Source: an uncultured Alphaproteobacteria bacterium
GTDB taxonomy: Bacteria; Pseudomonadota; Alphaproteobacteria; GCA-2731375
Reading direction: 5' to 3'
DNA: 5,803 bases
NCBI GenBank assembly: GCA_913049615.1
Contig: CAJWZI010000124.1
Coordinates: forward strand, 1 to 5,803
Made by a program: the position numbers and the translations under genes. The notes under the pieces were generated by a model. The model ran no database searches. It saw nothing but the letters and a program-made list of their open reading frames with translations, and was not told where the DNA came from. Below, piece by piece: positions 1 to 5,803 of the stretch (positions are counted from its first letter, which is position 1; every line of letters starts with the position of its first letter).

Positions 1-1669
1 CTATAACGGAAACATCCTAGTCAATGCCATGACCGTGGGCCTCGCAGATAAAGAAAATATTTTCTATTCGGCGGCCGCCGGTATTGGCAATCCAGTGGTT
101 TACGTAGGCGCAAAGACTGGGCGGGACGGTATCCATGGTGCCACCATGGCGTCGGCCGAGTTCGACGAAGGCACCGAAGAGAAACGCCCCACGGTGCAGG
201 TCGGCGATCCTTTCACTGAGAAATTGCTAATTGAGGCCTGCCTCGAACTGATGGCCACCGACGCTATCATCGCTATCCAAGATATGGGTGCAGCGGGATT
301 GACTTGTTCCTCAGTGGAAATGGCGGACAAGGGCAACGTCGGTTTTGAACTGGATATCGACCAAGTCCCCCAGCGGGAAGACGGCATGACGCCCTACGAG
401 GTGATGCTATCGGAAAGCCAGGAACGGATGTTGATGGTGTTGCGTCCCGGCGCAGAAAAAATTGCTCAGAAAATTTTCGAGAAGTGGCAACTAGACTTCG
501 CTGTTGTCGGCAAAGTGACAGATACCGGCCGTTTTGTTGGCCGCTCCCAGGGCGTAGTTGCTTTTGACATTCCCGTCGGACCGCTGGTCGATGAATCACC
601 CGAATATGAACGACCCTGGATTCCTACGGACAATCCGACACCCTTGGGCAAAATCGAAGAGCCCATGGATCTCATCTCGGCGTTGCGGACTTTGCTGGCT
701 GGGCCCCATTTATCCTCTCGTCGTTGGGTATGGGAGCAATACGATCATACGGTCATGGCTGATACCGTGCGAAAGCCCGGCGGAGACGCTGCAATCGTAA
801 GGATACATGGTAGCAACAGGGGCTTGGCCATGGCCACAGACTGCACACCCCGTTATTGTCTTGCAGCGCCCGAAACCGGCGGGGCGCAAGCAGTAGCGGA
901 AGTCTGGCGCAACCTGACCGCCGTGGGCGCAAAGCCACTAGCGATTACCGACTGTTTGAACTTTGGCAACCCTGAGCGGCCGAGAATCATGGGGCAGTTG
1001 GTCGGTTGCATCAAGGGCATGAGCGCGGCCTGCACTGCCTTGGACTTTCCTGTCGTCTCGGGCAACGTCTCTCTCTACAACGAAACCCAAGGACAAGCGA
1101 TCCTGCCTACCCCTGCCGTCGGCGGTATTGGAGTTCTGGAGGACCTGGATTGTTTTGCCGATCTTGCCTTGCGCCGCGCCGAGGATGGGTTGCTACTGAT
1201 AGGCAAGACCCAAGGTCACTTAGAACAATCCGTCTATGTCCAGCAATTGTTGGGCCTCGAGGACGGTGCGCCGCCGCCTTTGGACCTGATTGCCGAGCGT
1301 CGAAATGGCGATTTTATCCGTCAATTGATCGCAGAAGGTTGGGTAGACACCTGTCATGACCTCGCCGACGGCGGTCTGTTGGTGGCGGCGACGGAAATGG
1401 CCTTGGCAGGCAATATAGGCTTGATTCTGGAAGGTCCCGATGATCCGGGATTCTGGTTCGGCGAAGATCAGGCGCGGTATCTCCTTGCCGTGCCAGAAAC
1501 AACAATGGTGGTGGTATTACAACTGGCACAAGACAGGGGTATACCGGTTCAAGCGGTTGGTCACACCGGTGGTAAGACGTTGACCTTGAATGGGTCTCCC
1601 CCTATATCTTTAGAAGAACTGCGGCGTTTCCACGAGGCTTGGCTGCCGGACTATATGGAGAACGCTTAA
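1..1669 (+). CDS. purL: Phosphoribosylformylglycinamidine synthase, PurL subunit (5'-truncated by window edge)
   Basis: This subunit carries out the ATP-dependent amidation of FGAR to FGAM, the fourth step of cytoplasmic de novo purine synthesis, using ammonia delivered by the PurQ glutaminase with PurS. The frame is already open at base 2 and gives 555 visible residues. Small-type PurL proteins are about 740 residues, so roughly 180 N-terminal residues lie upstream; the ATG at 29 is internal. Visible family motifs (fragment numbering) are [11 protein letters not shown] at 36-46, [11 protein letters not shown] from 93, ATDCTPRY at 278-285, [10 protein letters not shown] at 316-325, [10 protein letters not shown] at 353-362, PTPAVGGIG at 369-377, HDLADGGL at 452-459 and FGEDQARYL at 486-494. 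They span the duplicated AIRS-type ATP-binding halves. The protein ends without a glutamine amidotransferase domain, so it is the small type and needs separate PurQ and PurS, expected just upstream. No frameshift is seen. bolA follows after 16 bases. Confidence 0.97.
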   Translation, partial: YNGNILVNAMTVGLADKENIFYSAAAGIGNPVVYVGAKTGRDGIHGATMASAEFDEGTEEKRPTVQVGDPFTEKLLIEACLELMATDAIIAIQDMGAAGLTCSSVEMADKGNVGFELDIDQVPQREDGMTPYEVMLSESQERMLMVLRPGAEKIAQKIFEKWQLDFAVVGKVTDTGRFVGRSQGVVAFDIPVGPLVDESPEYERPWIPTDNPTPLGKIEEPMDLISALRTLLAGPHLSSRRWVWEQYDHTVMADTVRKPGGDAAIVRIHGSNRGLAMATDCTPRYCLAAPETGGAQAVAEVWRNLTAVGAKPLAITDCLNFGNPERPRIMGQLVGCIKGMSAACTALDFPVVSGNVSLYNETQGQAILPTPAVGGIGVLEDLDCFADLALRRAEDGLLLIGKTQGHLEQSVYVQQLLGLEDGAPPPLDLIAERRNGDFIRQLIAEGWVDTCHDLADGGLLVAATEMALAGNIGLILEGPDDPGFWFGEDQARYLLAVPETTMVVVLQLAQDRGIPVQAVGHTGGKTLTLNGSPPISLEELRRFHEAWLPDYMENA

Positions 1670-1673
1670 AATT

Positions 1674-1679
1674 AGGAGA
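1674..1679 (+). promoter_or_regulatory. Ribosome binding site of bolA
   Basis: AGGAGA lies 6 bases before the ATG at 1686. A second in-frame ATG at 1692 would be 12 bases away, so the spacing favours the first ATG as the start. Confidence 0.75.
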
Positions 1680-1685
1680 TTTTCT

Positions 1686-1928
1686 ATGGCCATGGACGCC
1701 GCAGAGATTGAAAAACTGATCAAGGAAGGCATTGCCGATGCCCAGGTCACCATCGAGGATCTGCGGGGCGACGGCGACCATTATTCAGCCATGGTAGTCT
1801 CGCCAGCTTTTGAGGGCAAATCCAGGGTACAGCAACATCAGATGGTTTATCAGGCCCTTCAGGGTCGCATGGGGGGACAATTACATGCGCTGGCCCTGCA
1901 AACGGAGGTGCCGGAGGCCAATAGTTAG
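1686..1928 (+). CDS. BolA family protein, IbaG-like (histidine type)
   Basis: This small cytoplasmic BolA-domain protein of 80 residues probably partners with the monothiol glutaredoxin encoded next to it to bind or deliver a [2Fe-2S] cluster. The core motif VVSPAFEGKSRVQQHQMVY covers residues 37-55 and is the BolA signature. His67 (LHAL) matches the near-invariant C-terminal histidine used as a cluster ligand in BolA-glutaredoxin complexes. His32, in the GDGDHY loop, sits where the second ligand is His or Cys in different subfamilies, and the loop resembles GDGSH of E. coli IbaG. The length is typical of alphaproteobacterial members, which lack the C-terminal tail of E. coli BolA. It follows purL by 16 bases and precedes the glutaredoxin gene by 65 bases. 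Annotation as a transcription regulator is common, but nothing seen here supports DNA binding specifically. Family call is firm; the role is from family knowledge. Confidence 0.94.
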   Translation: MAMDAAEIEKLIKEGIADAQVTIEDLRGDGDHYSAMVVSPAFEGKSRVQQHQMVYQALQGRMGGQLHALALQTEVPEANS

Positions 1929-1993
1929 TTTCAATGAAAAGGTCGTTCATTAGGGATCGGCATAACAAAAAATTTTAGAAAGGAAAGCTCACA

Positions 1994-2332
1994 ATGAGTG
2001 ACAATCCTGTAATCAGTAGCATCCAAAGCGAACTTGACGCCAATGATGTAGTGTTGTTCATGAAGGGCACGCCCGTATTCCCGCAATGCGGCTTTTCCTC
2101 AATGGTGGTGCAGGTGTTGAGCCATATTGGTGTTAAGTTCAAAGGCATCGACGTCTTGGCCGACGACAGCGTACGCAACGGTATAAAGGAATTCTCCAAT
2201 TGGCCTACAATCCCGCAGCTTTACGTCAAGGGCGAGTTTATCGGTGGCTGCGACATCATACGTGAGATGTACGAGGCAGGAGAATTGCAAGAAACTTTCA
2301 AGGCCAAGGGCATCGAGACCGAAGCAGCCTGA
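1994..2332 (+). CDS. grxD: Monothiol glutaredoxin, CGFS type (Grx4 family)
   Basis: This 112-residue cytoplasmic single-domain monothiol glutaredoxin takes part in iron-sulfur cluster storage and transfer. It binds a [2Fe-2S] cluster with glutathione as a homodimer or with BolA proteins, and it is not expected to be an efficient disulfide reductase. Cys32 lies in the diagnostic CGFS motif (32-35). Lys24 in FMKGTP, the cis-proline segment WPTIPQLYV (70-78) and GGCDI (84-88) form the expected glutathione site; Cys86 is also usual in this family. Length is as in E. coli GrxD. The start is the ATG preceded by AGGAAA at 1981-1986, spaced 7 bases. The upstream gene encodes a BolA protein, a classic functional pairing. 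The 65-base gap to bolA is AT-rich and could hold an internal promoter, but no convincing -35/-10 pair is seen. The stop codon is two bases before the TTG of the next gene, suggesting translational coupling. Confidence 0.96.
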   Translation: MSDNPVISSIQSELDANDVVLFMKGTPVFPQCGFSSMVVQVLSHIGVKFKGIDVLADDSVRNGIKEFSNWPTIPQLYVKGEFIGGCDIIREMYEAGELQETFKAKGIETEAA

Positions 2333-2334
2333 CA

Positions 2335-2682
2335 TTGACTGCGCTTCCTGAAATTCAGGATTACCACGCACACGTCTATTTTGACGCCGATAGCCGGGAG
2401 CCGGCCAAAGCTCTGCGCGAGGAAATTGAGGCGACGTTCGACATCGAAATGGGCCGCTGGCATGAAAAAGAGGTTGGACCGCACCCGCGTTGGAGCTACC
2501 AGGTCAAGTTCGATCCGGGACAGTTCGCCGAGCTTGTCCCCTGGCTCATGCTCAACCGCCGCGACCTAACTATATTTCTACACCCCAACACTGGTGACGA
2601 CCTGGAAGACCATCGTGACAGGCCCACCTGGATGGGTGAAATTCTTCCGCTGAAACTGGCAATGTTCGAGGCTGATCCATGA
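2335..2682 (+). CDS. DOPA 4,5-dioxygenase family protein (small extradiol dioxygenase-like)
   Basis: This 115-residue protein belongs to the DOPA 4,5-dioxygenase family (PF08883 type). Some members open the ring of L-DOPA by extradiol cleavage in a non-heme iron dependent reaction; the natural substrate of most bacterial members is unknown. The hallmark segments are visible: YHAHVYF at 10-16, GRWHEKEVGPHP at 40-51, and LHPNTGDDLEDHRDRPTWMG at 82-101. Candidate metal or catalytic residues are His11, His13, His43, His50, His83 and His93, but which ones bind iron cannot be told from sequence alone. The start is a TTG. Reading back in frame to the stop at 2263 there is no ATG or GTG, and the family N-terminus begins only a few residues before YHAHVYF. 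There is no clear ribosome binding site, so translation probably depends on ribosomes finishing the glutaredoxin gene. Family assignment is firm; substrate and role are unknown. Confidence 0.88.
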   Translation: MTALPEIQDYHAHVYFDADSREPAKALREEIEATFDIEMGRWHEKEVGPHPRWSYQVKFDPGQFAELVPWLMLNRRDLTIFLHPNTGDDLEDHRDRPTWMGEILPLKLAMFEADP

Positions 2683-2695
2683 CTAGGATGACCGT

Positions 2696-3940
2696 CTACC
2701 CACTTGCCTTCACCGGCGTTATATTCATCCTGGCGGCCTCCGCTGTAACCCTAAACAAATCTCGCTGGACGTTGGAGCCCCCTATTCGGTAGGTTTGATC
2801 AAGCACGCCGCTAATCATATCAGAAGCCACCGCGTAATCGCCACGGCGGTAGGCAATTACGCCCCGGCATAGCGCGCGCCCAACGTTTTCCATAATCCAA
2901 CTGTTGGTGTTGTTTGCGCCCTCTATATAGGCGTGCTGGCTTTCCAGGAAACGGCCCAATTTCTTTTCACCTCCAGCTGCCACCATGGTCATAGCGATGT
3001 GGACGTCGGCCAAAGCGAAGGCGTGGTCGTTGACGTGATCAGACCATAGCTCAACCAGATGATCCCAGCGATCCTCCACATCGACACCTTTCAATTCCAG
3101 ACGCCATAAGAGAGACGTACAATCATTCAGGCGGGTAACCATGTCCTTGTCACAATCGGAAACATAGTCGTCGAAGATTTGCAACACCCGGTCGAACTGG
3201 CCCTCTTCCATCAAAGGTAGGCACAAATGCCACCATAAGTGCCCGCGCAGCCATCGTGCGCCGGTCCAATGTTGGCTGCTGCCTTCCAGCCAGGCAATAC
3301 CGTCCCCTCGCCGCCCCTCCATTTCCATGACGTGGGCCACGGCGTGCACGGCCCAACAATCAGCGGGCTCTAGTTCAAAGGCCTTGCGTCCCATATCCTC
3401 CGCTACACGATAGTCGCCCGCCTCCTCCAACCCAAAGGCGCCCATACCTAGAAGGTGCCCATAGTAGGGCCGATCCTCGCCCCAGGCCGGAAGGATTTGC
3501 ATCACCGATCGACGCATATGGTCGGATTCTCCTACCAGATAGTAGGCCTCGTGTGCGCATTTTGCGGCCATCATGTCGTGGGGAAACTTCTGCAGGATGG
3601 CATCCCACATCTCCCCTGCATCACTCATTTCGCCGGAAACCGCCCGTTCAAAGGCATCAATATGTGCCTGTTCTCGCGTGTTAACGCGGCTGCGCCGGGC
3701 CTTGGCCGCACGTAGTTCAAGATTTATCCGGGGGTGCGCCGCGCTGACTCCGCCAAACAGACGCAGACAACCCGTCAGGCAATACCCCAAAGCGAAGTCC
3801 GGGTCGACCTCCGCAGCCGCCAACAAATGTCCTACGGGTTCGCCTCTGAACACCATGTAATCGTCCATGGCATCGTTGAAAGCCCGTATTGTCTCTGGCA
3901 AGGCTGCAGTGAACTCTAACCCTAACTTGTCGATCGCCAT
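2696..3940 (-). CDS. Tetratricopeptide repeat protein, TTC38/StaR-like family
   Basis: This 414-residue protein has no visible signal peptide or membrane segment, so it is probably cytoplasmic. It resembles the TTC38/StaR-like family, found in bacteria, plants and animals, whose biochemical function is not established. Recognisable family segments are an N-terminal FNDAMDDYM then AAAEVDPDFALGY (residues 21-53), a helical repeat FPHDMMAAKCAHEAYYLVG (119-137), ADCWAVHAVAHVMEMEGR (193-210), LRGHLWWHLCLPLMEEGQFD (231-250) and a C-terminal IGGSN..RD segment. Conserved Trp and His pairs in the middle (W196, H199, H203, W236, W237, H238) are unusual for a plain scaffold TPR and hint at a ligand pocket; that is an inference. 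The start at 3940 is an ATG with GGGAAG 8 bases upstream; the frame stays open to a TTG at 4003, but that extension looks non-coding. It converges on the dioxygenase gene with 13 bases between stops and diverges from the dehydrogenase gene. Confidence 0.88.
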   Translation of the reverse strand: MAIDKLGLEFTAALPETIRAFNDAMDDYMVFRGEPVGHLLAAAEVDPDFALGYCLTGCLRLFGGVSAAHPRINLELRAAKARRSRVNTREQAHIDAFERAVSGEMSDAGEMWDAILQKFPHDMMAAKCAHEAYYLVGESDHMRRSVMQILPAWGEDRPYYGHLLGMGAFGLEEAGDYRVAEDMGRKAFELEPADCWAVHAVAHVMEMEGRRGDGIAWLEGSSQHWTGARWLRGHLWWHLCLPLMEEGQFDRVLQIFDDYVSDCDKDMVTRLNDCTSLLWRLELKGVDVEDRWDHLVELWSDHVNDHAFALADVHIAMTMVAAGGEKKLGRFLESQHAYIEGANNTNSWIMENVGRALCRGVIAYRRGDYAVASDMISGVLDQTYRIGGSNVQRDLFRVTAEAARMNITPVKASG

Positions 3941-3948
3941 ACTCGTTA

Positions 3949-3954
3949 CTTCCC
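3949..3954 (-). promoter_or_regulatory. Ribosome binding site setting the start of the TPR protein gene
   Basis: On the minus strand GGGAAG lies 8 bases before the ATG at 3940-3938. The alternative upstream TTG at 4003 has no comparable purine-rich site, so this site supports the shorter 414-residue protein. Confidence 0.6.
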
Positions 3955-4115
3955 ACACTAAATTTTCGGAAGATAACATCGGCGAATTTGTCAAAAGCCG
4001 CAAGTCAGTAACATCATTTTGGACCCTATTGGGCCAGAGCCTTTCTATGACAAATTCTCAGTTAGCAGCACTTCCGCTACCGTCATGGTCTCGCCGGTAT
4101 TAGATAATTTTGGTC

Positions 4116-4142
4116 GAAGCCGGTCCGACATAACTCGGCTTC
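4116..4142. repeat. Inverted repeat, 7-bp arms with 13-base loop
   Basis: GAAGCCG at 4116-4122 is the exact reverse complement of CGGCTTC at 4136-4142. A run of Ts does not follow on either strand, and no gene points into it from a terminator-compatible direction. It may be a protein-binding site or a chance hairpin. Confidence 0.4.
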
Positions 4143-4218
4143 TTGTGATATCTCTAACAATTACCTAGAAAAACTCTGGCGTTGTTTGAAACACATCCTT
4201 CGTCAATTAAATATTCGA

Positions 4219-4224
4219 TATAAT
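4219..4224 (+). promoter_or_regulatory. Candidate -10 box for the dehydrogenase-racemase transcript
   Basis: A perfect TATAAT lies in AT-rich sequence 88 bases before the dehydrogenase ATG. No good -35 hexamer is found 16-18 bases upstream; TTGAAA at 4186-4191 is too far (27 bases). If used, transcription would begin near 4231 and give a leader of about 80 bases containing the inverted repeat at 4243-4288. Confidence 0.35.
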
Positions 4225-4242
4225 TTTTCAGTTTATTCATGC

Positions 4243-4288
4243 GCATTATCTTCACCATAGCCATTCCATCCAGCTATCTAGATAATGC
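4243..4288. repeat. Nested inverted repeat in the leader of the dehydrogenase gene
   Basis: GCATTATCT at 4243-4251 is the perfect reverse complement of AGATAATGC at 4280-4288. Inside it, ATAGC at 4257-4261 pairs with GCTAT at 4273-4277, leaving an 11-base loop and a 5/2 internal loop. The right arm also overlaps a perfect 10-bp palindrome, TATCTAGATA, at 4275-4284. It could be a leader hairpin or an operator downstream of the promoter. It is not a simple terminator, since no U-tract follows. Confidence 0.45.
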
Positions 4289-4301
4289 TCAAAACATCGT
4301 G

Positions 4302-4306
4302 GGAGG
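4302..4306 (+). promoter_or_regulatory. Ribosome binding site of the dehydrogenase gene
   Basis: GGAGG lies 6 bases before the ATG at 4313, the strongest Shine-Dalgarno sequence in the window. It sits 13 bases after the right arm of the leader inverted repeat, so it would remain free if that hairpin forms. Confidence 0.8.
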
Positions 4307-4312
4307 AAAATT

Positions 4313-5212
4313 ATGAAAGTTGGTTTTATCGGACTTGGGCATATGGGTGGGCCTATGTGCCGAAACATCATTAAGGGCGGGCATGAGGTTCGGGTACATG
4401 ACCTCTCGGACGCTGCCGTTCAGACTTGCGTGGCGGTAGGTGGCATCCCCGCTGGCTCCGTTGCCGGAGCCGTATCAGGCTCCGAAGTGGTCATGACCTC
4501 ACTGCCCATGCCCAAGGATGTTGAAGCGGTCGCACTGGGACCAGATGGCATATTGGAGAATGCCGTAGCAGGCACGATCTATGTTGATCTGTCTACCAAT
4601 TCGCCGGCAATGATGAAAAAGATCGCCGATGAAATGGCCGAAAAGGATGTGATTGCCCTTGATGGGCCCGTTTCAGGCGGAGTAGTGGGTGCGGAAAAGG
4701 CGACTATTGCAATCATGGTAGGTGGTCAGAAGAGGGCTTTTGATAGCTGCATGCCGATATTTGAATCCTTCGGCAAAACTATAGTGCATACAGGCGAATT
4801 GGGTAGCGGTTGCGTGGCTAAAATAGTCAACAACATGATCGCATTTACTAATATGGTGGCGGCCGCGGAAGGACTAATGATGGGTGTGGCGGCCGGCATG
4901 GATGCGGCTGTGTTGAACGAAATTGTACGCAACAGTTCCGGTAATTCGATGAGCTATCGCGGTGTGGCGAAGAGCGCCCTAGAGCGAGATTTTGCACCTG
5001 GATTCACTGTGGACCTAGCTTATAAAGACCTGCGCCTGGCCTTAGAACTGGCGGATGAACTGGATATGCCCTTGCTGCTGGGGCCGCAGGTACACAACGT
5101 TATGCGCATGGCGCGCGGCAAGGATGGGGGCGGTGAAAATGTCACGGCCGTGCTAAAGGTCTATGAAGCCATCATGAAACAGCAAGTCGGTCCCGCCGGC
5201 AAAAATTTGTAA
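4313..5212 (+). CDS. NAD(P)-dependent beta-hydroxyacid dehydrogenase (3-hydroxyisobutyrate dehydrogenase family)
   Basis: This 299-residue cytoplasmic enzyme is expected to oxidise a beta-hydroxy acid to its semialdehyde, or run in reverse, with a nicotinamide cofactor. The N-terminal Rossmann domain starts with GLGHMG (7-12); Asp30 at the end of the second strand favours NAD over NADP. The family substrate loop DGPVSGG is at 117-123. The catalytic lysine is Lys170 in [11 protein letters not shown] (164-174), with Asn174 also conserved, and KDL at 238-240 belongs to the C-terminal helical domain. All key residues are present and the length is normal. Candidate substrates within the family include 3-hydroxyisobutyrate and tartronate semialdehyde, among others; the insertion of about 15 residues seen near position 215-230 in pseudomonad 3-hydroxyisobutyrate dehydrogenase is absent, so a valine-pathway role should not be assumed. 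A racemase-like gene follows after 26 bases, probably in the same transcript. Confidence 0.92.
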   Translation: MKVGFIGLGHMGGPMCRNIIKGGHEVRVHDLSDAAVQTCVAVGGIPAGSVAGAVSGSEVVMTSLPMPKDVEAVALGPDGILENAVAGTIYVDLSTNSPAMMKKIADEMAEKDVIALDGPVSGGVVGAEKATIAIMVGGQKRAFDSCMPIFESFGKTIVHTGELGSGCVAKIVNNMIAFTNMVAAAEGLMMGVAAGMDAAVLNEIVRNSSGNSMSYRGVAKSALERDFAPGFTVDLAYKDLRLALELADELDMPLLLGPQVHNVMRMARGKDGGGENVTAVLKVYEAIMKQQVGPAGKNL

Positions 5213-5238
5213 TGGGTTTACAAAATACGAGGAACACT

Positions 5239-5803
5239 ATGGGTACAATAAATGGAACCGACCAATCCGGCGGCCCGTTAGCAGGTGTCAAGATCATTGA
5301 ATTGTCGGGTATTGGCCCCGCACCGTTGTGTTGCAGTTTGCTGTCGGATATGGGCGCGGATATTTTGCGGATCGACCGTAATGCGCCTTCCGGATTAGGT
5401 AGCCCGCGTACCACGCGAACCGATCTTCTACGCCGGGGCCGCCCTTCGGTGGCAATTGATATGAAGCACCCCGATGGTATTGCGACAGTACTGAAGTTGG
5501 TAGAGCAAGCGGATGCGATCATTGATCCGTTCCGCCCTGGTGTGACTGAGCGTCTTGGCCTGGGTCCCGAAGAATGCTTGGAGCGAAATCCAAAACTAGT
5601 TTACGGTCGGATGACCGGATGGGGCCAGGACGGCACTCTAAACCAGGCCGCTGGTCACGATCTCAATTATATTGCCTTGACCGGCGTGTTACACGCCATT
5701 GGTCCAAAGGAACTTCCAACACCGCCCCTCAATGTAGTGGGTGATATGGGTGGAGGAGCGATGTTCCTGGCGGTTGGAATTTTAGCGGCCGTAATTGAGG
5801 CTC
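5239..5803 (+). CDS. CaiB/BaiF family protein, alpha-methylacyl-CoA racemase-like (3'-truncated by window edge)
   Basis: The first 188 residues of a class III CoA-transferase fold protein are visible; the full family length is about 360-400. The sequence matches the alpha-methylacyl-CoA racemase branch, which epimerises 2-methylacyl-CoA thioesters so that they can enter beta-oxidation. Signature segments are [14 protein letters not shown] (16-29), [14 protein letters not shown] (34-47), [16 protein letters not shown] (63-78), [15 protein letters not shown] (96-110), MTGWGQDG (125-132), AGHDLNY (138-144) and [11 protein letters not shown] (165-175). His140 and Asp169 align by motif with the catalytic His/Asp pair of the mycobacterial racemase; the third acidic residue lies beyond the window. 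The true CoA-transferase branch would instead carry a catalytic Asp in a different context. The start is the ATG preceded by GAGGAA at 5229-5234, 4 bases away. Racemase is favoured over CoA-transferase, but the exact substrate is unknown. Confidence 0.92.
   Translation, partial: MGTINGTDQSGGPLAGVKIIELSGIGPAPLCCSLLSDMGADILRIDRNAPSGLGSPRTTRTDLLRRGRPSVAIDMKHPDGIATVLKLVEQADAIIDPFRPGVTERLGLGPEECLERNPKLVYGRMTGWGQDGTLNQAAGHDLNYIALTGVLHAIGPKELPTPPLNVVGDMGGGAMFLAVGILAAVIEA

Larger units (their letters stand above)
3941..4312. other. Divergent intergenic region
   Basis: These 372 bases separate the minus-strand TPR gene from the plus-strand dehydrogenase gene. No convincing coding sequence was found on either strand. 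The right half is AT-rich and carries a TATAAT box, a nested inverted repeat and the dehydrogenase ribosome binding site. The left half should hold the TPR gene promoter: a perfect TTGACA lies at 3989-3994 on the minus strand, but no matching -10 box follows at the normal spacing. A separate hairpin lies at 4116-4142. Confidence 0.7.

Noticed and set aside
1006..1359. A 117-residue open frame on the plus strand inside purL
   Set aside because: It overlaps conserved purL motifs in another frame, is rich in Arg, Cys and Ser as shadow frames are, and has no ribosome binding site or recognisable family.
1933..1951. Hairpin AATGAA/TTCATT with a 7-base loop between bolA and the glutaredoxin gene
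   Set aside because: The stem is only 6 AT-rich pairs, with no U-tract after it, so it is unlikely to be a terminator and easily arises by chance.
3989..3994. Perfect TTGACA on the minus strand as a -35 box for the TPR gene
   Set aside because: No acceptable -10 hexamer lies 16-18 bases downstream; TATCTT is only 13 bases away. Kept as a note in the intergenic entry only.
3941..4003. N-terminal extension of the TPR protein from a TTG at 4003
   Set aside because: The extra 21 residues show no family similarity that I recognise, the TTG has no ribosome binding site, and the ATG at 3940 has one at good spacing.
4045..4086. A 13-codon minus-strand frame beginning MTVAEVLL, like the start of some TPP-dependent enzymes
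   Set aside because: It is too short, has no good ribosome binding site, and the sequence after its stop does not continue the similarity in any frame.
5172..5522. A 116-residue open frame on the minus strand
   Set aside because: It is antisense to the racemase-like gene, whose own frame carries clear family motifs.

Overview
The window reads as an ordinary chromosomal segment from an alphaproteobacterium, probably a free-living or marine Rhodospirillales-like lineage. The evidence is the gene order purL (small type), bolA, grxD, which is characteristic of Alphaproteobacteria, together with the protein sequences. The lineage is an inference; no rRNA or other phylogenetic marker was available. 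No mobile element, CRISPR array, tRNA or rRNA was seen.

Bases 1-2682 hold a plus-strand cluster: the 3' three quarters of purL (purine synthesis), a BolA/IbaG-type protein, a monothiol CGFS glutaredoxin, and a small DOPA 4,5-dioxygenase-like protein. The last one starts with TTG two bases after the glutaredoxin stop. BolA and monothiol glutaredoxin are a known partner pair that share a [2Fe-2S] cluster. The dioxygenase-like gene is a less expected passenger and appears translationally coupled to the glutaredoxin gene.

Bases 2696-3940 hold a convergent minus-strand gene for a TTC38/StaR-like tetratricopeptide protein. Its stop lies 13 bases from the dioxygenase stop. Bases 3941-4312 form a 372-base divergent intergenic region that is AT-rich near its right end. 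It contains a perfect TATAAT box, a 9-bp inverted repeat with a nested 5-bp repeat, and a separate 7-bp hairpin.

Bases 4313-5803 hold a plus-strand pair, probably one transcript: a beta-hydroxyacid dehydrogenase (3-hydroxyisobutyrate dehydrogenase family) and an alpha-methylacyl-CoA racemase-like CaiB/BaiF family protein that runs off the window. Together they suggest catabolism of a branched or hydroxylated acyl compound, but the substrate cannot be read from this sequence. Overall the window is mostly well-known families. The points worth a second look are the structured leader before the dehydrogenase gene, the dioxygenase gene attached to the BolA-glutaredoxin pair, and a possible 37-residue membrane peptide overlapping two gene ends.
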